Program-made: the position numbers and the translations under genes | Part shown: positions 12,015-23,475 of the stretch, one piece after another | Position numbering within the stretch: position 1 is the first letter of the stretch | How the letters are laid out: the number at the start of each line of letters is the position of its first letter | Origin: Paramecium tetraurelia | Lineage: Eukaryota; Ciliophora; Oligohymenophorea; Peniculida; Parameciidae | Assembly: GCF_000165425.1 (NCBI RefSeq) | Contig: NW_001798972.1 | Span: 229,095 to 293,094 of the forward strand | Direction: 5' to 3' | DNA length: 64,000 nt | The notes under the pieces: model-generated | The model's database searches: none | Told to the model about the DNA's origin: nothing | The model's input: the letters and a program-made list of their open reading frames with translations, nothing else

Positions 12015-14046
12015 TCACATATTACAACTAAATTAGGATTGTATATTATTTAGAAAGCGATACAAGTACTCCACGATTCCAATTTCATTTATCTTAAAGA
12101 AGATCAAATTCGTATTCTAATTACATTAACTAATGAGTGCATCAGCTTTGTTAAATTGCTCAGCACAATGATCTCTCTGATCGAATTAATCTATTCAACA
12201 ATAACTCAAACAATTACCTAATTGATCATAAATGAAAGCCATATCATAATAATTCTATTGTATCATTGTAATCCAACCAACTTATATGGCAAAGTTGATA
12301 GAGGTGGCATAATACTTAATATTTTTATAAGTACGAGCCATTAGATTCCAAAACTTAGCTTAAATAACACAATTTGATTATGATAATTCATACAAATTTA
12401 TATTATTTAATTTATCTTAAGCTTCCTATATCTAATCTTATTTAATGTTTCTTTCAATTATGTTCAGTTTGTATTCCAGATATTATTAATTCAGATGAAA
12501 TTACTTGCATAATTTAATAATCTCCAAATCATTCTCGCCATCCTTTAATAGTTACTTGACTCTAAGCTTAGGATCTCATCATATGAATATCTTACTTTTA
12601 ATTGGTGCAATTTGCAATGATTCAGAAATGTATGGATCAGGATTCATTTACAACAATTGCATCATGATCTACTTAATGTACTTAACTGAGATTGGTTCAT
12701 TGATAATTTCAAAGTATTCCAAACATATATTTAAAATGACTAAGATTGATTATTCACTCAAATTATAGGTGGTATCAAAGCATTATTAGAATTGTGACAA
12801 TGTGTACATTGGTTGATGCAAGGATATTTGACTCAAAGCTTCTAATTGAAGAGAAAGAGTCTAATCATTTTAATCGAATTGTTGCAATTAATCAAGTGCA
12901 TTTTGAATCATAGTTGAATTGCCATAATTATTTGCACATACTAATTAGTATGCAGTGATGGACTATTCAATATCTGGACTATGAGACTGTAAAATCTATT
13001 TCAAACTCTAATGTATTATGTCTTTCCAATTAATATGCTTCTTCTTCAACAATGAATAATTGATTTATTTGTATCTTACTTGTGACCCATATATCAAAGC
13101 ACTCTACAATCTATGTTATGGACTTAACTATTAAGCATGATTCACAGCATATTCTAATAATAGAGTAGCCTATAAAAATGAGCAATCAGTTTACTTATTT
13201 TTGATAATTGTTGCGATAGGCTATTTCAAAGAGATTGAGCAAACACAAGTTAATACTTTGTTCATCCGATACAGTCTATGACAATCTCAAACCTTCGGAT
13301 AAACTATTCAAAGCTTCATCATAGAAATTCATCTTCATGTTGAGGTAAATGGAGTTCATTATGCAATGATTCACCTTTTTTGGAACAAGACTATTCAATG
13401 TCATGTCATAGTATTTGCGAGAGAACTTTATAGCTCGAAAGGGATATCGTAACAAAGCATATAGGAGGGCTTTCAGAAAATTGACTTTGCAATTCTCATT
13501 CAAATTTGGTTATTCGATTATATGTTTTAGCTCTTCTAAATTTACATAGCTTGAACTTGCTAACAATTAGATTGCATAAGATACTTTGTAATTTAGTAAG
13601 CAAGTACTCTATGTATGAATCAGTTAAGAAGGGATTGTTTTGCAAATGATTATCTTGACCTTCTCTGAAATCATTCCAAGATTTTAACATTTGATTGAAA
13701 TCCATTTGATTGAATAGCAATAGCATATTCCTAAAGAACAAATCAACAACACTGCCTCCTGGAGTTTTCTATTATTATTTTTCACGAAGTGCTGCTATTA
13801 CAATTCAATCATTACTTTCTCCAATTATCTTATGGAATTTATTCATTGAAGTAATCTGCAACAATTCAGGTTCGATGTGACTGAGGATTGTATTTTACAA
13901 TGTTGGATTATTAACAATTTCCATGACATCATGTATCTTTTGTAATTTAATTTGAGAGTTACTTTTAAATACTCAGTCAAGAGATCATAAACTTATTGAC
14001 TAGGTTTCCTTAATAGGAGGATCAATAAAATGAGGTTGTTGTTCAT
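12015..14046 (-). CDS. APC5: Anaphase-promoting complex subunit 5 (TPR protein)
   Basis: The frame starts at the ATG complementary to 14044-14046 and ends at TGA 12015-12017, about 590 residues after splicing. The segment SVVDLFFRNMLLLFNQMDF aligns well with the conserved VVGLFLRHMILAYSKLSF region of animal APC5. The following YEALNSL/GLRLS helices match its first TPR repeats. The C-terminal half keeps paired TPR-like helices, ending near HCAEQFNKADALI. APC5 is a scaffold TPR subunit of the APC/C ubiquitin ligase that drives exit from mitosis. Short introns of 21, 25, 25 and 27 nt restore the frame (for example GTATCTTATG..TTAG near 13567-13591). Two joins need unusual acceptors (AAG near 13937-13962 and GAG near 12568-12588). 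An indel is an alternative explanation there. Confidence 0.8.
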
Positions 14047-14449
14047 TAATTTTTCAAATTTAAAATATTTTATCTAATTAATATTATACACTCTCTATAT
14101 TATTATAATAGTTGTATTTTATAAATATAAGGTTGAGTAGTTTTGGGAGATTAAAAATAAGAGAATTTTTGACAAAATGTAATAGTCAAATGATAGTCAA
14201 AATTAAAGTTAGAATAACTAATCAATAATGTTGATGAATAAATAGTTGGATATGAGAGTTATTGTTATGTTAAATATTTATATAAAAATCTCTGTGAGTA
14301 TGGAAGTTGTAAAATGAATTGTGGGTTCATTTGATACAATTTTGTATTAAGTAACCAAAATTCATATTGGATTGGGAAGAGTCAGATGTTCAGTTATGGT
14401 AAGTTGATTAGAAGAATAGATAAAATATGATATAAATTAAATATATATA
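14047..14449. other. Intergenic region between divergent APC5 and coiled-coil genes
   Basis: About 400 bp of AT-rich DNA separates two divergent starts and presumably holds both promoters. No RNA gene or repeat was seen. Short frames are present but none is protein-like over more than about 25 codons. Confidence 0.4.
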
Positions 14450-15845
14450 ATGAATGCTCCATTCCCAGAAAAGATGATAGAGAAATTTGTACAGTTTATT
14501 ATGTTAGCTCTTTATAGAATAAGCAAATGGAAGTATTTGTGAAACATGAAGAATTACTTATGAAACAGAGACAAGCATACGAGTAAAAACTTAATAATGT
14601 GTTTGATCGAAATTTGCAACTGGAAGAGAAGGATAGGAGTATGCATGAACAAGTACGTATTGATTCAAATAGATCTTATCATCAAGATATCAGAATGAAT
14701 AGTTGAAAGTATAGCAAGAGAAGTTGAAGCAATTACAGGAATTATAGAAACAAAAGAAAGATAAAAAACAAGCAGCAAATGAGTTATGGTAATTAGAACA
14801 GAAATAACATGAGAAAGAAATCCAATAAAAGTTGTTTGAAATTCAATAAAAGATCAAGTACGAGGAATTCAAAAGGAAAACCGATGAATTGATGAATCAA
14901 CTGGACGATAATTTAAGGAATCTAAATCTGCGTTATTTAGAGAAACAAGAGAGGAAGGAGAAATACTTAAATGATTTCTTAACTTAAAAGTAATAGACTT
15001 TGAATACATCCATGCAGATTACTGAATCTCATCATTAAAATGTTTATTCTAATTACTAATAATAAATGAAAAGAATATAAGAAGTAATTAAATTAAATAA
15101 ATTAAGATTTGTTAATTGAAATTGAAAAAATATGAAAATAAAATCAAGTTAATCAATCAATAGAAGTTATCCCAAATTGACTAACTCACCTAGAAGGCTC
15201 AACAAAGTTTTGAACATCAGGAGGGCATCAAATATCGATCACATCAGATATTCCAAAACAAATTGTCGAAGGTACAAAACAAGATGAATTACTTCTAAGA
15301 CAAGATCAACTAAATTGAAAAGAAGAGATTACAACAGTTATAAATGAATTATCTATAGGAGTAGGAGTTGAATCAAAAGAGAAATGATGTTAGAGCCAAA
15401 TCCGAAAATATTTATAGGAATAAATCTCTTAACATTCTGAACAAATATTTGGAGAAGGAGAAATCCTTTCAATAGGTGCAATCGTAGAATCAGATTGAAT
15501 TACAATAGAAATTGCAGAGATTAAATGAAAAATGGTAAACACATTAGAATTAAGTTCAAAAGGCTGATCAATTGAAACAATCCTATTTTTCATCATTGGA
15601 ACAAAAGATGACCTAGAGAGATCAGAGATTGCAAGATTAAATGTACTAGAATTACCATAAACTATAGATAAAATAAATTGGATGTTCAAAAGAGAAGATT
15701 AAAAGTCATTGAAGATATGGAGAGACAAAAACGAGATCTATTACTTAAATTGGAACAAGACAAAGTTCCATTTACAAATACTTCTGAAATGAAATATTTG
15801 TATAGCACTCCCAAATAATAGCAATCTAAATTGTTTATTACATGA
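14450..15845 (+). CDS. Coiled-coil protein of unknown function
   Basis: The frame starts MNAPFPEKMIEKF at ATG 14450 and stops at TGA 15843-15845. Introns of 29, 20 and 25 nt (GTA..TAG) and one of 23 nt ending AAG are needed. The product, about 425 residues, is almost entirely helical and charged, with dense Leu/Gln/Lys/Glu heptads and no catalytic motif. This is typical of ciliary, basal-body or cortical filament proteins, but the family cannot be named from sequence alone. The stop lies only 21 bp upstream of the NFS1 start on the same strand, so its 3' end and the NFS1 promoter must be extremely compact. Confidence 0.65.
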
Positions 15846-15866
15846 TTATAACATATTTTTAAATAT

Positions 15867-17153
15867 ATGAGAAAACTTATCTACAAATTTTCAAGACCAA
15901 CATATCTTGATTTCTAAGCCACGACTCCTACAGATTACAGAGTTTTGGATGCTATGTTACCCTATCTAACCAATCAATACGGCAATCCTCATAGCAAAAC
16001 ACATTCATTCGGATGGGAAACTGAAAAGGCAGTGGAAAAAGCAAGAGCCTCAGTTATTTATTAAACTAATTATATAGATAGCTAACTTGATCAACACACA
16101 ACCTTAAAGCATCATTTTTACATCCGGAGCCACAGAAAGTAATAATGCTGCATTAAAGGGTTTATATGGATTTTATGGTAAATAAAAGAATCATATCATT
16201 ACAACCCAAACTGAACATAAATGTGTCTTAGACACCTGCAGATACCTAGAGGAAAAAGGAGTTGAAGTTACGTACTTGCCAGTCGATTCTAATGGCTTGA
16301 TCTCATTACAACAATTATAAGAATCTATTAAATCCAACACATTATGTGTCAGTGTTATGCTTGTGAATAATGAAATTGGAGTCATTTAAAACTTAAAAGA
16401 GATAAGCAGAATCTGTCATCAACGCGGAGTATATGTTCACTCTGATATGGCATAAGCTATTGCTAAAATTCCAGTTGATGTTTAAGACCTCGATATAGAT
16501 TTAGGTAGTATCTCTGCTCATAAACTGTATGGACCAAAGGGAATTGGAGCCTTATATGTGAGAAGAAAACCAAGAGTTAGATTACAATAAATTATTCATG
16601 GTGGAGGGTAAGAGAGAGGTTTAAGAAGTGGTACTCTTGCACCTCATTTGTGTGTTGGATTCGGTAAGGCTGCTGAGATAGCATAGACTGAATTGCCATA
16701 TGATATTTAACATGTAGATAAATTATACATCAAACTTCTAAATGGAATAAACCAAAGGATTCCTTAAATTCAAATAAATGGATCATTAGAATAACGTTAC
16801 AAAGGAAATTTGAATGTTTCATTTGCATTTGTGGAAGGTGAATCTTTACTTATGGCCATAAAATAAGTTGCTGTGTCATCAGGGTCTGCTTGTACTTCTG
16901 CTTCTCTGGAACCTTCATATGTACTTAGAGCTCTAGGAGTCAAGGAAGATATGGCTCATACAAGTCTAAGAATTGGAATTGGGTATTTTAACATCATTAT
17001 CTATTTAGACGATTTACTACAGAAAGGGAAATAGATTTCTTAATTGATTAATTGAGTTAAGCTGTCAGTAAACTGAGAGAGATGTCTCCATTATGGGAAA
17101 TGCATTAGGAAGGAATTGATATTAATAAGATTGAATGGACTCAACCACATTGA
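15867..17153 (+). CDS. NFS1: Cysteine desulfurase (NifS/IscS family, mitochondrial)
   Basis: This pyridoxal-phosphate enzyme takes sulfur from cysteine for Fe-S cluster assembly. The N-terminal [11 protein letters not shown] is short, basic and suitable for mitochondrial import, and then enters the family's [20 protein letters not shown] segment. Visible motifs: [11 protein letters not shown] (cofactor site), [34 protein letters not shown], the PLP lysine in [10 protein letters not shown], and the active-site cysteine in [14 protein letters not shown]. The C-terminal [21 protein letters not shown] closely matches eukaryotic NFS1. A 25-nt intron (GTTAT..TAG, near 16053-16077) and a 26-nt intron (GTATT..TAG, near 16983-17008) are removed. 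Length (about 410 residues) is normal. The stop is TGA 17151-17153, only 18 bp before the next gene. Confidence 0.96.
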
Positions 17154-17171
17154 ATATTTAATTTAATATAA

Positions 17172-18564
17172 ATGTTTAAAGATGCTGCTATCTTGTGTTT
17201 ACATGACAAAAGATATAAATTTCAAGTGGAAATTCGTCGCCAGAGAACTGAAAGTGTGTTTCAATAAAAGAGAGCTATAATAGTGCATAACAAGGTTAAG
17301 AAGTTGGAGTAATATCAAGGACCTTGAATTGCTTGCTTAATTTTCATTAGAGTGTTTCAACCGCAGAGAATACCAGGAAAGCAAAGATTACTTAAAGAAG
17401 TTAATTCATTATGCGGATTCAGAAACAAGTGAAAACTTAAAGTCATTGAATACAATCAATCATCTAAAAGATATTGCGTAGACTTGTGATTCAGAATAGT
17501 TTTGTATGATTTTGGATATATTTCTTAAAATTTGTCTACCTCAATGTTTAAGTCCTTAGTTGTTGAACTAGGTACAGGAATTATAAAGTATTGAAATTGT
17601 TAATCAATTTATTACATTATTATAAAGAATAGTTTATATGAATGAAATAGATTAATTAATTGAACAGCATAATATAATTTAATACTTGTTGGATATAACA
17701 ATAGAATTGGATGATTTCAAAGAATGGTTTTAAATTATTGAATAGTTATGCAATTATCATTCAAAACCTTCTCTTTACGTAAATTAAAATTCATTTTCAA
17801 ATAGTTTAAGAACCTTATTATTCCTTGTTTAAAATTATTACAATACGATTCAAATCAAGTCACTCTACAAGTGATTGAAAGTATGTGCAATTGCAAAACA
17901 GATAGAAGAGGAGCGATCAATTATTTGCTTATCATTCCAGGATTCATTGATTTGTTGATAAGTAACCTCTCTAAATCCTTCAATATCATCAGCCATATCA
18001 TTGAATAATCTGATGATGGTACAAGTAAATTAATTTCGATGGACTTGTTTATGAAATTGCATAAATTATTAGAAGCAGATTAATCCTTAAAAACTACATT
18101 CATTTATCTCATTCTCTTAATATGTTTTTACAGAACGGACACCATCATACATATACTTATTGAGTCATAACTGTTTTATAGTATTCTTGCATTAGATGAA
18201 TAAACTTTACAATATGATGATTTAATATTGATAAGCCGAATGCTTCTTTATTTAATTAGGAAATATTCTAATGAATCCTTCTATCTGTATTTAATTTAGA
18301 AGACCTTATTTATTAACATGTTAGGATAGTTGCTGAATAAATTTGAACTACAAGAAGTTTATAATAATACGATACATTCAATCATTCATATGGCATTTTC
18401 ATAATCGATGGAATTTTCCAAAATATTTAGACAAGTAATGATTTGATCCAATTAATTAGAGTATTTTAATGAAACCTGTTGAGGAATAATTATAAAAGAA
18501 TAAATCAAAAGATGCAAACATTGATGATAAAATATACGAATTTTTAAATATTACATATAAATGA
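17172..18564 (+). CDS. ARM/HEAT-like repeat protein, possibly a divergent importin alpha
   Basis: The start MFKDAAILCLHDKRYKF is followed by an Arg-rich patch (EIRRQRTES) that recalls an importin-beta-binding segment. The rest (about 400 residues) is a helical solenoid with ARM-like helix triplets, for example NLIIPCLKLLQYDSNQVTLQ then VIESMCNCKTDRRGAINYLL. Three introns join the frame: 28 nt (GTGTT..TAG), 26 nt (GTAAATT..TAG) and 25 nt (GTAATG..TAG near 18436-18460). The stop is TGA 18562-18564. Classical importin-alpha Trp/Asn cargo-binding ladders are not obvious, so it may be another ARM protein. It begins 18 bp after the NFS1 stop. Confidence 0.55.
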
Positions 18565-18594
18565 GATGCATTGCTATTCAATTATAAATTATAT

Positions 18595-19000
18595 ATGACT
18601 CATAGTGAGTATATGCTTAAAAGAAGAGGGAAGAAAAGGAACTCCTCTTATTCTTTTAATCTTTGATCATTGTTCTCTATCTCTTGAACCATTTAAGAAT
18701 CCTATTTGTACATCTAAGGGTCATATATTTGATATAGCCAATATGGTACAATTTATTAGATAAGACCAAAGAAATCCAATCTATGGATACTTTCTTAAAA
18801 ATAATGATTGAATCATAAACTAATAAATGGCAATTTCACTATGCAATAAATATATATATGTTTAAAGGATATCAAACATTTTATCAAATAAATTACCAAC
18901 AAAGGTGCTGAAGTGACAATTAAAATTAATTAAGAATCCCTTTCAGAGATAAAATTACAATTAAATTATAAGAAAAGGAGCTAAAATTATAGGTTAGTAA
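18595..19000 (+). pseudogene. U-box remnant resembling the N-terminus of PPIL2-type cyclophilins
   Basis: One frame reads IFDHCSLSLEPFKNPICTSKGHIFD, then NMVQFIRQDQRNPIYG, very similar to the U-box-like start of PPIL2/CYP60 peptidyl-prolyl isomerases (FDHCSLSLQPF and following). It stops at TGA about 18810. The continuation expected after NP-x-G appears in another frame (DTFLKIMIESQTNKWQFHYA), and no GTA..TAG intron reconciles them. The cyclophilin domain is absent: the next 300 bp hold only short low-complexity frames. I read this as a truncated, frameshifted gene copy. The ATG at 18595 and a 19-nt putative intron after it are uncertain. Confidence 0.5.
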
Positions 19001-19158
19001 AAGTAAGGAATGAATGCTGAATATAACCAACAATAGCAACTTAAATAAAAGGTTTTGGACTGATATTTAATTTAATTTAGTAGTATATATTATTGTAAAA
19101 TTAATATTAGTCTTTTGATAGTTGGTTATGATAATTAAAGTATTGATATATATTTAGA

Positions 19159-22100
19159 TCATGTCATTTTGCATAAGACATTACCCATATGATGTATATT
19201 ATTGCTAGTTAATTTTTGGGTTGTACTCAATAGGTTAAATAAATTATTATTATAGAATTTAATGACTGCTTAGTGTTATTTCAATTCTTTTAACTGAAGC
19301 ATTTTAAAGTCATTGGATCTAATCACATCATCTCTTTAGAAACTAGAGTAATGTTGATTAAATTATATAGAATTTTTGGAGACAACTTATCTTGATAAAA
19401 TCTTTAGGTTATTAAATGATTACCTTTTTATAAATCTGTAATTCGGCCTTGTGATTTTTTAATTCTTGTAATTTGGTTTATCTATTTTGGATTTCTAATT
19501 GTAACTCTTAATTTTTCAGGACTTTATCACAGAATTCAATCCACTTTGGATTTTGATAAGGATTGTCGATTCCTAAATCTGTTAATTGGTTTAGCAGATC
19601 TTAGGTGTGTGAATCACAATTCAATTATTTTAAAATGTTGTCTTCGACTTTTTCAGATTTCAAGCGAACAAACTTAATCTTGATCTCGTTTCCACTGTTG
19701 CTGACTTCAGTATTAGAATGAACGGCATTAATTTACTACAAATTTAAATGTTTCTTATTTGTATCTAAAAAATAAGAATTTTCTATATTTGAAATCATAC
19801 CTGGAGATGGGGGTATATTTTAGAAATAGGTTAATCTCCTCGATGCTTCTAATTAATGTTAAAGCTATTTTTTTTCTTATTAAACTTTTTTTGTTTCTAT
19901 TTTGGATTTTTATTTAATTGATTAAACTTTCTCACCCAATTCCCTAATTATAGTAATTTATTCAGTAATCAATTTATCCAAATTCTTTGAATGCTTAACT
20001 AATTATTAGGCCCTATCTTCATTATAGTCCTGATTCTATTAACACAATTTCCAAACGATATTCATTCTTTTCATTTCCAATTACACCACCGATAGATTCT
20101 CTTATTGCTTCTTCAATTCTTCTGATAGAAATTTGTTGATCTCCAAAGTTTTCTGAGTTTCCCCATTTAATTCTTCAGGATACATATTCTATTTGATGGT
20201 GGTATAATCTTTCAATCTATTTTTTAACACCTAACTAATGTTATCAATCAAACAATTACTTCTAATAAATAATCTAATCTAATTTCTTTTGGAATTGAAC
20301 TTTCTATAAACTTGGCAAAGAAATCTTCTTGCTCAGACTCCTCTCTGTTTTATTGTGTTCAGAATCTGCCCTTGTTTTTAAAATATTAGTGTTCCTAGTT
20401 GTATCCAAAGGACTAAACTATCTCAATCGAATACTCGAATTAATAGAAGGTAATTTGGTTGCTAAATAAAATAAATAACAATAGAAATTACAATTGTGAT
20501 CCTTCATCTATTTGGTCTACTTGGCAATCAGAGCCAACTTTATAGCTTTCTAACTAATTTGCAATTCTTCTGACATAGGTATATTATTTGTATTGTAATA
20601 GTCCATTAATTTTGAATAGTTATTCTTTTGAGTCAATGCCAACCAAGGAAATTGAACCCATATCCACCTCTTGTAATAGTAATTCTATTGATTCCTTGTA
20701 TTCGTTATGATTTTGTCTAAGATATACTCTTATTTTGTATTAATATATTCCTACACTAGATTTTAATCGAATTGACTGATGTAATAATTAATAAAGAAAT
20801 CTCGATTGGCTTTGATATCCATATTCAAAGTTTCGATGTTACCTTGTTATTAAGGGAAATAATCTTCATTCATCTATTTAGTCTTCTTTTTTGCAATCAT
20901 CTTCAACTATTTCAACTCATTATACAAACCAATCTCATCAAACTCAATAGATTGTCCTCTTAATTCAGGATGTTTGTAAGGGGGAGTGTGATCGCTAAAT
21001 ATGATATTATATGAAATACTTCTCAAAATTACTAAATTCTCTTAAGAATCTACATATTTGTAACATTATGTAAAATAGGCCTTCATTGGTTGGTTTATAA
21101 AGTGCTTAGAAATTTTCGATTGCTTTATTGTATTCCATCACTAGATCATATCCGTTTTGTTCTAGGGTTTCCCATAAATGACATAATTCAAATTTGTGAT
21201 TTGGACTACACAACATTAAGAAGTTCTCTACATTAATCAGAACTTCTTTAAGTTTGAAATATCTCTTTGTCCTAGTATATTGATAGATTAGTTCTTCCAA
21301 TTTTCTAATTGAGTTTTATGAGTGTTCCATTGTAGTAATGAATTGGTGATATAATTGTTTATTAGAAGGTAAGCATTGAATTAATGCATTTTTAAAGGAG
21401 ATACTGAAAATACAATAAATCTATTGTTTTTCCATTAGAAATACTCTAAAGAACTCATAAACAAAAGTAATATGTTCTTTCTCACAACTACATATTTAAA
21501 CAATCTCATCCAATGAAACTCCCTTAAAAACAAAAGTAAGTACTGTTAAAATAGAAATATAATGTGTTTCTGAAAAGTATTTCAAAAATGATTTTATCAA
21601 AATGCTAAAAAAATCACCTTCACTTTTGATATCTTATAATCAAAATATAAATCTTACTTTCCATTTAAGATATAGATTCTTTTATAACATCCTGAAAATC
21701 TTCATTATTATTAGTGAGAGTGAGTTCAAAAGACTTGCAAAAATATGCTTAGTCAGCCAGATGCGAAGGTATTTTTGCATACAATTTCTATTTGATATAT
21801 ATTCGTAATATACATAGAGACGATCCTGGCTAAAAAGTCTTTCTAGAAATTCATCTTTGTTTTGGTCACTATACAATGTGAGTGAAAGATATTTACATTT
21901 AAATGATGGTTCCGCCTTAATTACAGTATTATTCATATGCTTTGGACTCAGTCTTCCCAGTTACTATTAACTTGAAAATTTGAATTAATAATTACTTTAA
22001 CATTTTCAGGCAAAACTCTAGGTAACCAGTAGGATGCTCGTACTTCACCATTCTAATCACGAAATCTGTCGATTCCTTAGAATATCAAAATCAACTAATA

Positions 22101-22587
22101 TAATATAGAGACATATTATACTCTTTTATAAACGCATTTTGAATCACTAAATACTTGATTCTATATTTCTCGACTGTAAAATTCAAGCCAATATTGAAAA
22201 AACTATTTCAATTTTTCTCCTTCGATTTCCACTTTTTAAGAGATGTTAAAAATTGTCTTCAATATGATTTTTATTATTACTTTCAATCTTGATAAAACAT
22301 AAAAAATGGCATATTAGTAATTCTAATTCTCATGTTCTACAAAATATGGTATGACTATATCTTTCTAAATGGAAGTATTATTTCAAATATTATACATTGA
22401 GACCTTTCATCCAATATGAAATCAAACATTAAATGTCATTTCCCTCCTCCTCACAAATGAATAACGCCTTATTTTGTTTCTATTTGTATAACCATTCTTC
22501 TATTTTAAACTTAAATTAATCTAGACCATCAGGTGTGGGATGTTTCAAACAACTTTCAACAATTTAATCTGATTTGCTTTCAAGCAT
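19159..22587 (-). CDS. Nephrocystin-3-like STAND/NACHT-type protein with degenerate Walker motifs and C-terminal coiled coil
   Basis: The frame starts MLESKSDQIVESC at the ATG complementary to 22585-22587 and probably ends at TGA 19159-19161, over 1,000 residues after removing many 22-36-nt introns. The first 450 residues resemble the NTPase region of nephrocystin-3 and related STAND proteins: SYWMKGLN, DIVIPYFVEHEN, QYAIFYVLSRLK, FFQYWLEFY, ILIFQGIDRFRD, YWLPRVLPENVKVI, then a winged-helix-like part and EYNKAIENF. The place of the P-loop reads FICEEEGNDIQ, without GKT/S, and the Walker B aspartate is replaced by a TAA-coded Gln (ILIFQG). The C-terminal 400 residues are coiled coil. In animals such proteins act in cilia. 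Here it is probably a non-ATPase scaffold, which is inference. Confidence 0.65.
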
Positions 22588-22713
22588 TATAAATATTTAA
22601 TAATTATATATATGTATATAATAAACTTAATTTGACCAAAACTTCCTCTCATGTCTAACACAATCATTTACATATTTTATATAATAATATTAATTCATTC
22701 TTTTCATTCATTT

Positions 22714-23161
22714 ATGATATCTATAATGGTAAACCTTTTCTACTATTCATACTTAGGATTCACAATAACTATCCTGGAAAATATCAAGAATCTTAAACAA
22801 GAACTATTCATCTTATAAGCCATTAGAACCAAAAGCATAAGTAATTTATTCTCTCTACTCTTCTAATAAGGTGTTAATTTAAAATAATTTGGAGCATTTA
22901 CAATAGAAGTTATATCAGATTATGTTAAACCATTATAACATTCATGTTTTAAAATAATAGAAGATCTAGAAATCCAAAGGGTTGATCGTAAACATGTCCA
23001 CTCAATCAGGTATTTGAAATTTATTATGAAGACGATGTTTCATTCCAGATAATTAGTTCAAATACTTCTTATAGAGATATCCTGAAAGGAAGAGGTATTT
23101 AAACTTTCGAGTCGACATTCAATTTATTAAAAAGGATTTGGAATGAACTTTTGTAATTTTG
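22714..23161 (+). CDS. Small hypothetical protein with an intron right after the start codons
   Basis: The reading MISIM (ATG 22714, second ATG 22726) is split by a 28-nt GTAAACC..CTTAG intron directly after the second Met, then continues DSQQLSWKISRILNKNYSSY. A 22-nt intron ending AAG joins STQS to DDVSFQIISSNTSYRD. The first in-frame stop is TGA 23159-23161, giving about 135 residues. Beyond that TGA the same frame stays coding-like (SLIKAIQDLTRFGHDFYIDFG) to at least 23400, so the gene may be longer, with an unseen intron, or broken. No domain is recognised. It is convergent with the kinesin gene, which ends at 23476. Confidence 0.45.
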
Positions 23162-23475
23162 ATTGCTGCTTCGTTGGAACTCTCGATCAGTTCATTTTAT
23201 AGTTATTTAGGTAAAGAAGCTTTAATCTATTCATTACTCTTTAATTAAAGCTATTTAAGATCTAACTAGATTTGGACATGATTTTTATATTGATTTTGGA
23301 TTTATTAAATTAAGTGTTTTAAAGAAAGCTCTAAAATACAAAGATAAATAATCATTTATTAATAGATTGAATAAGACTGATTACGAATTAAAAGTAATAA
23401 CTCACTTATAGTTAAAATTAAAAAGTAAAATTACTAGCATTAAGCAAACGAATTAAAATTATAAATCAAAATATT

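Noticed and set aside
13937-13962. Frameshift in APC5 after LLTEYLK (missing A)
   Set aside because: A 26-nt intron ending AAG also restores the frame, and similar introns occur elsewhere in the window. I keep APC5 as intact, with this caveat.
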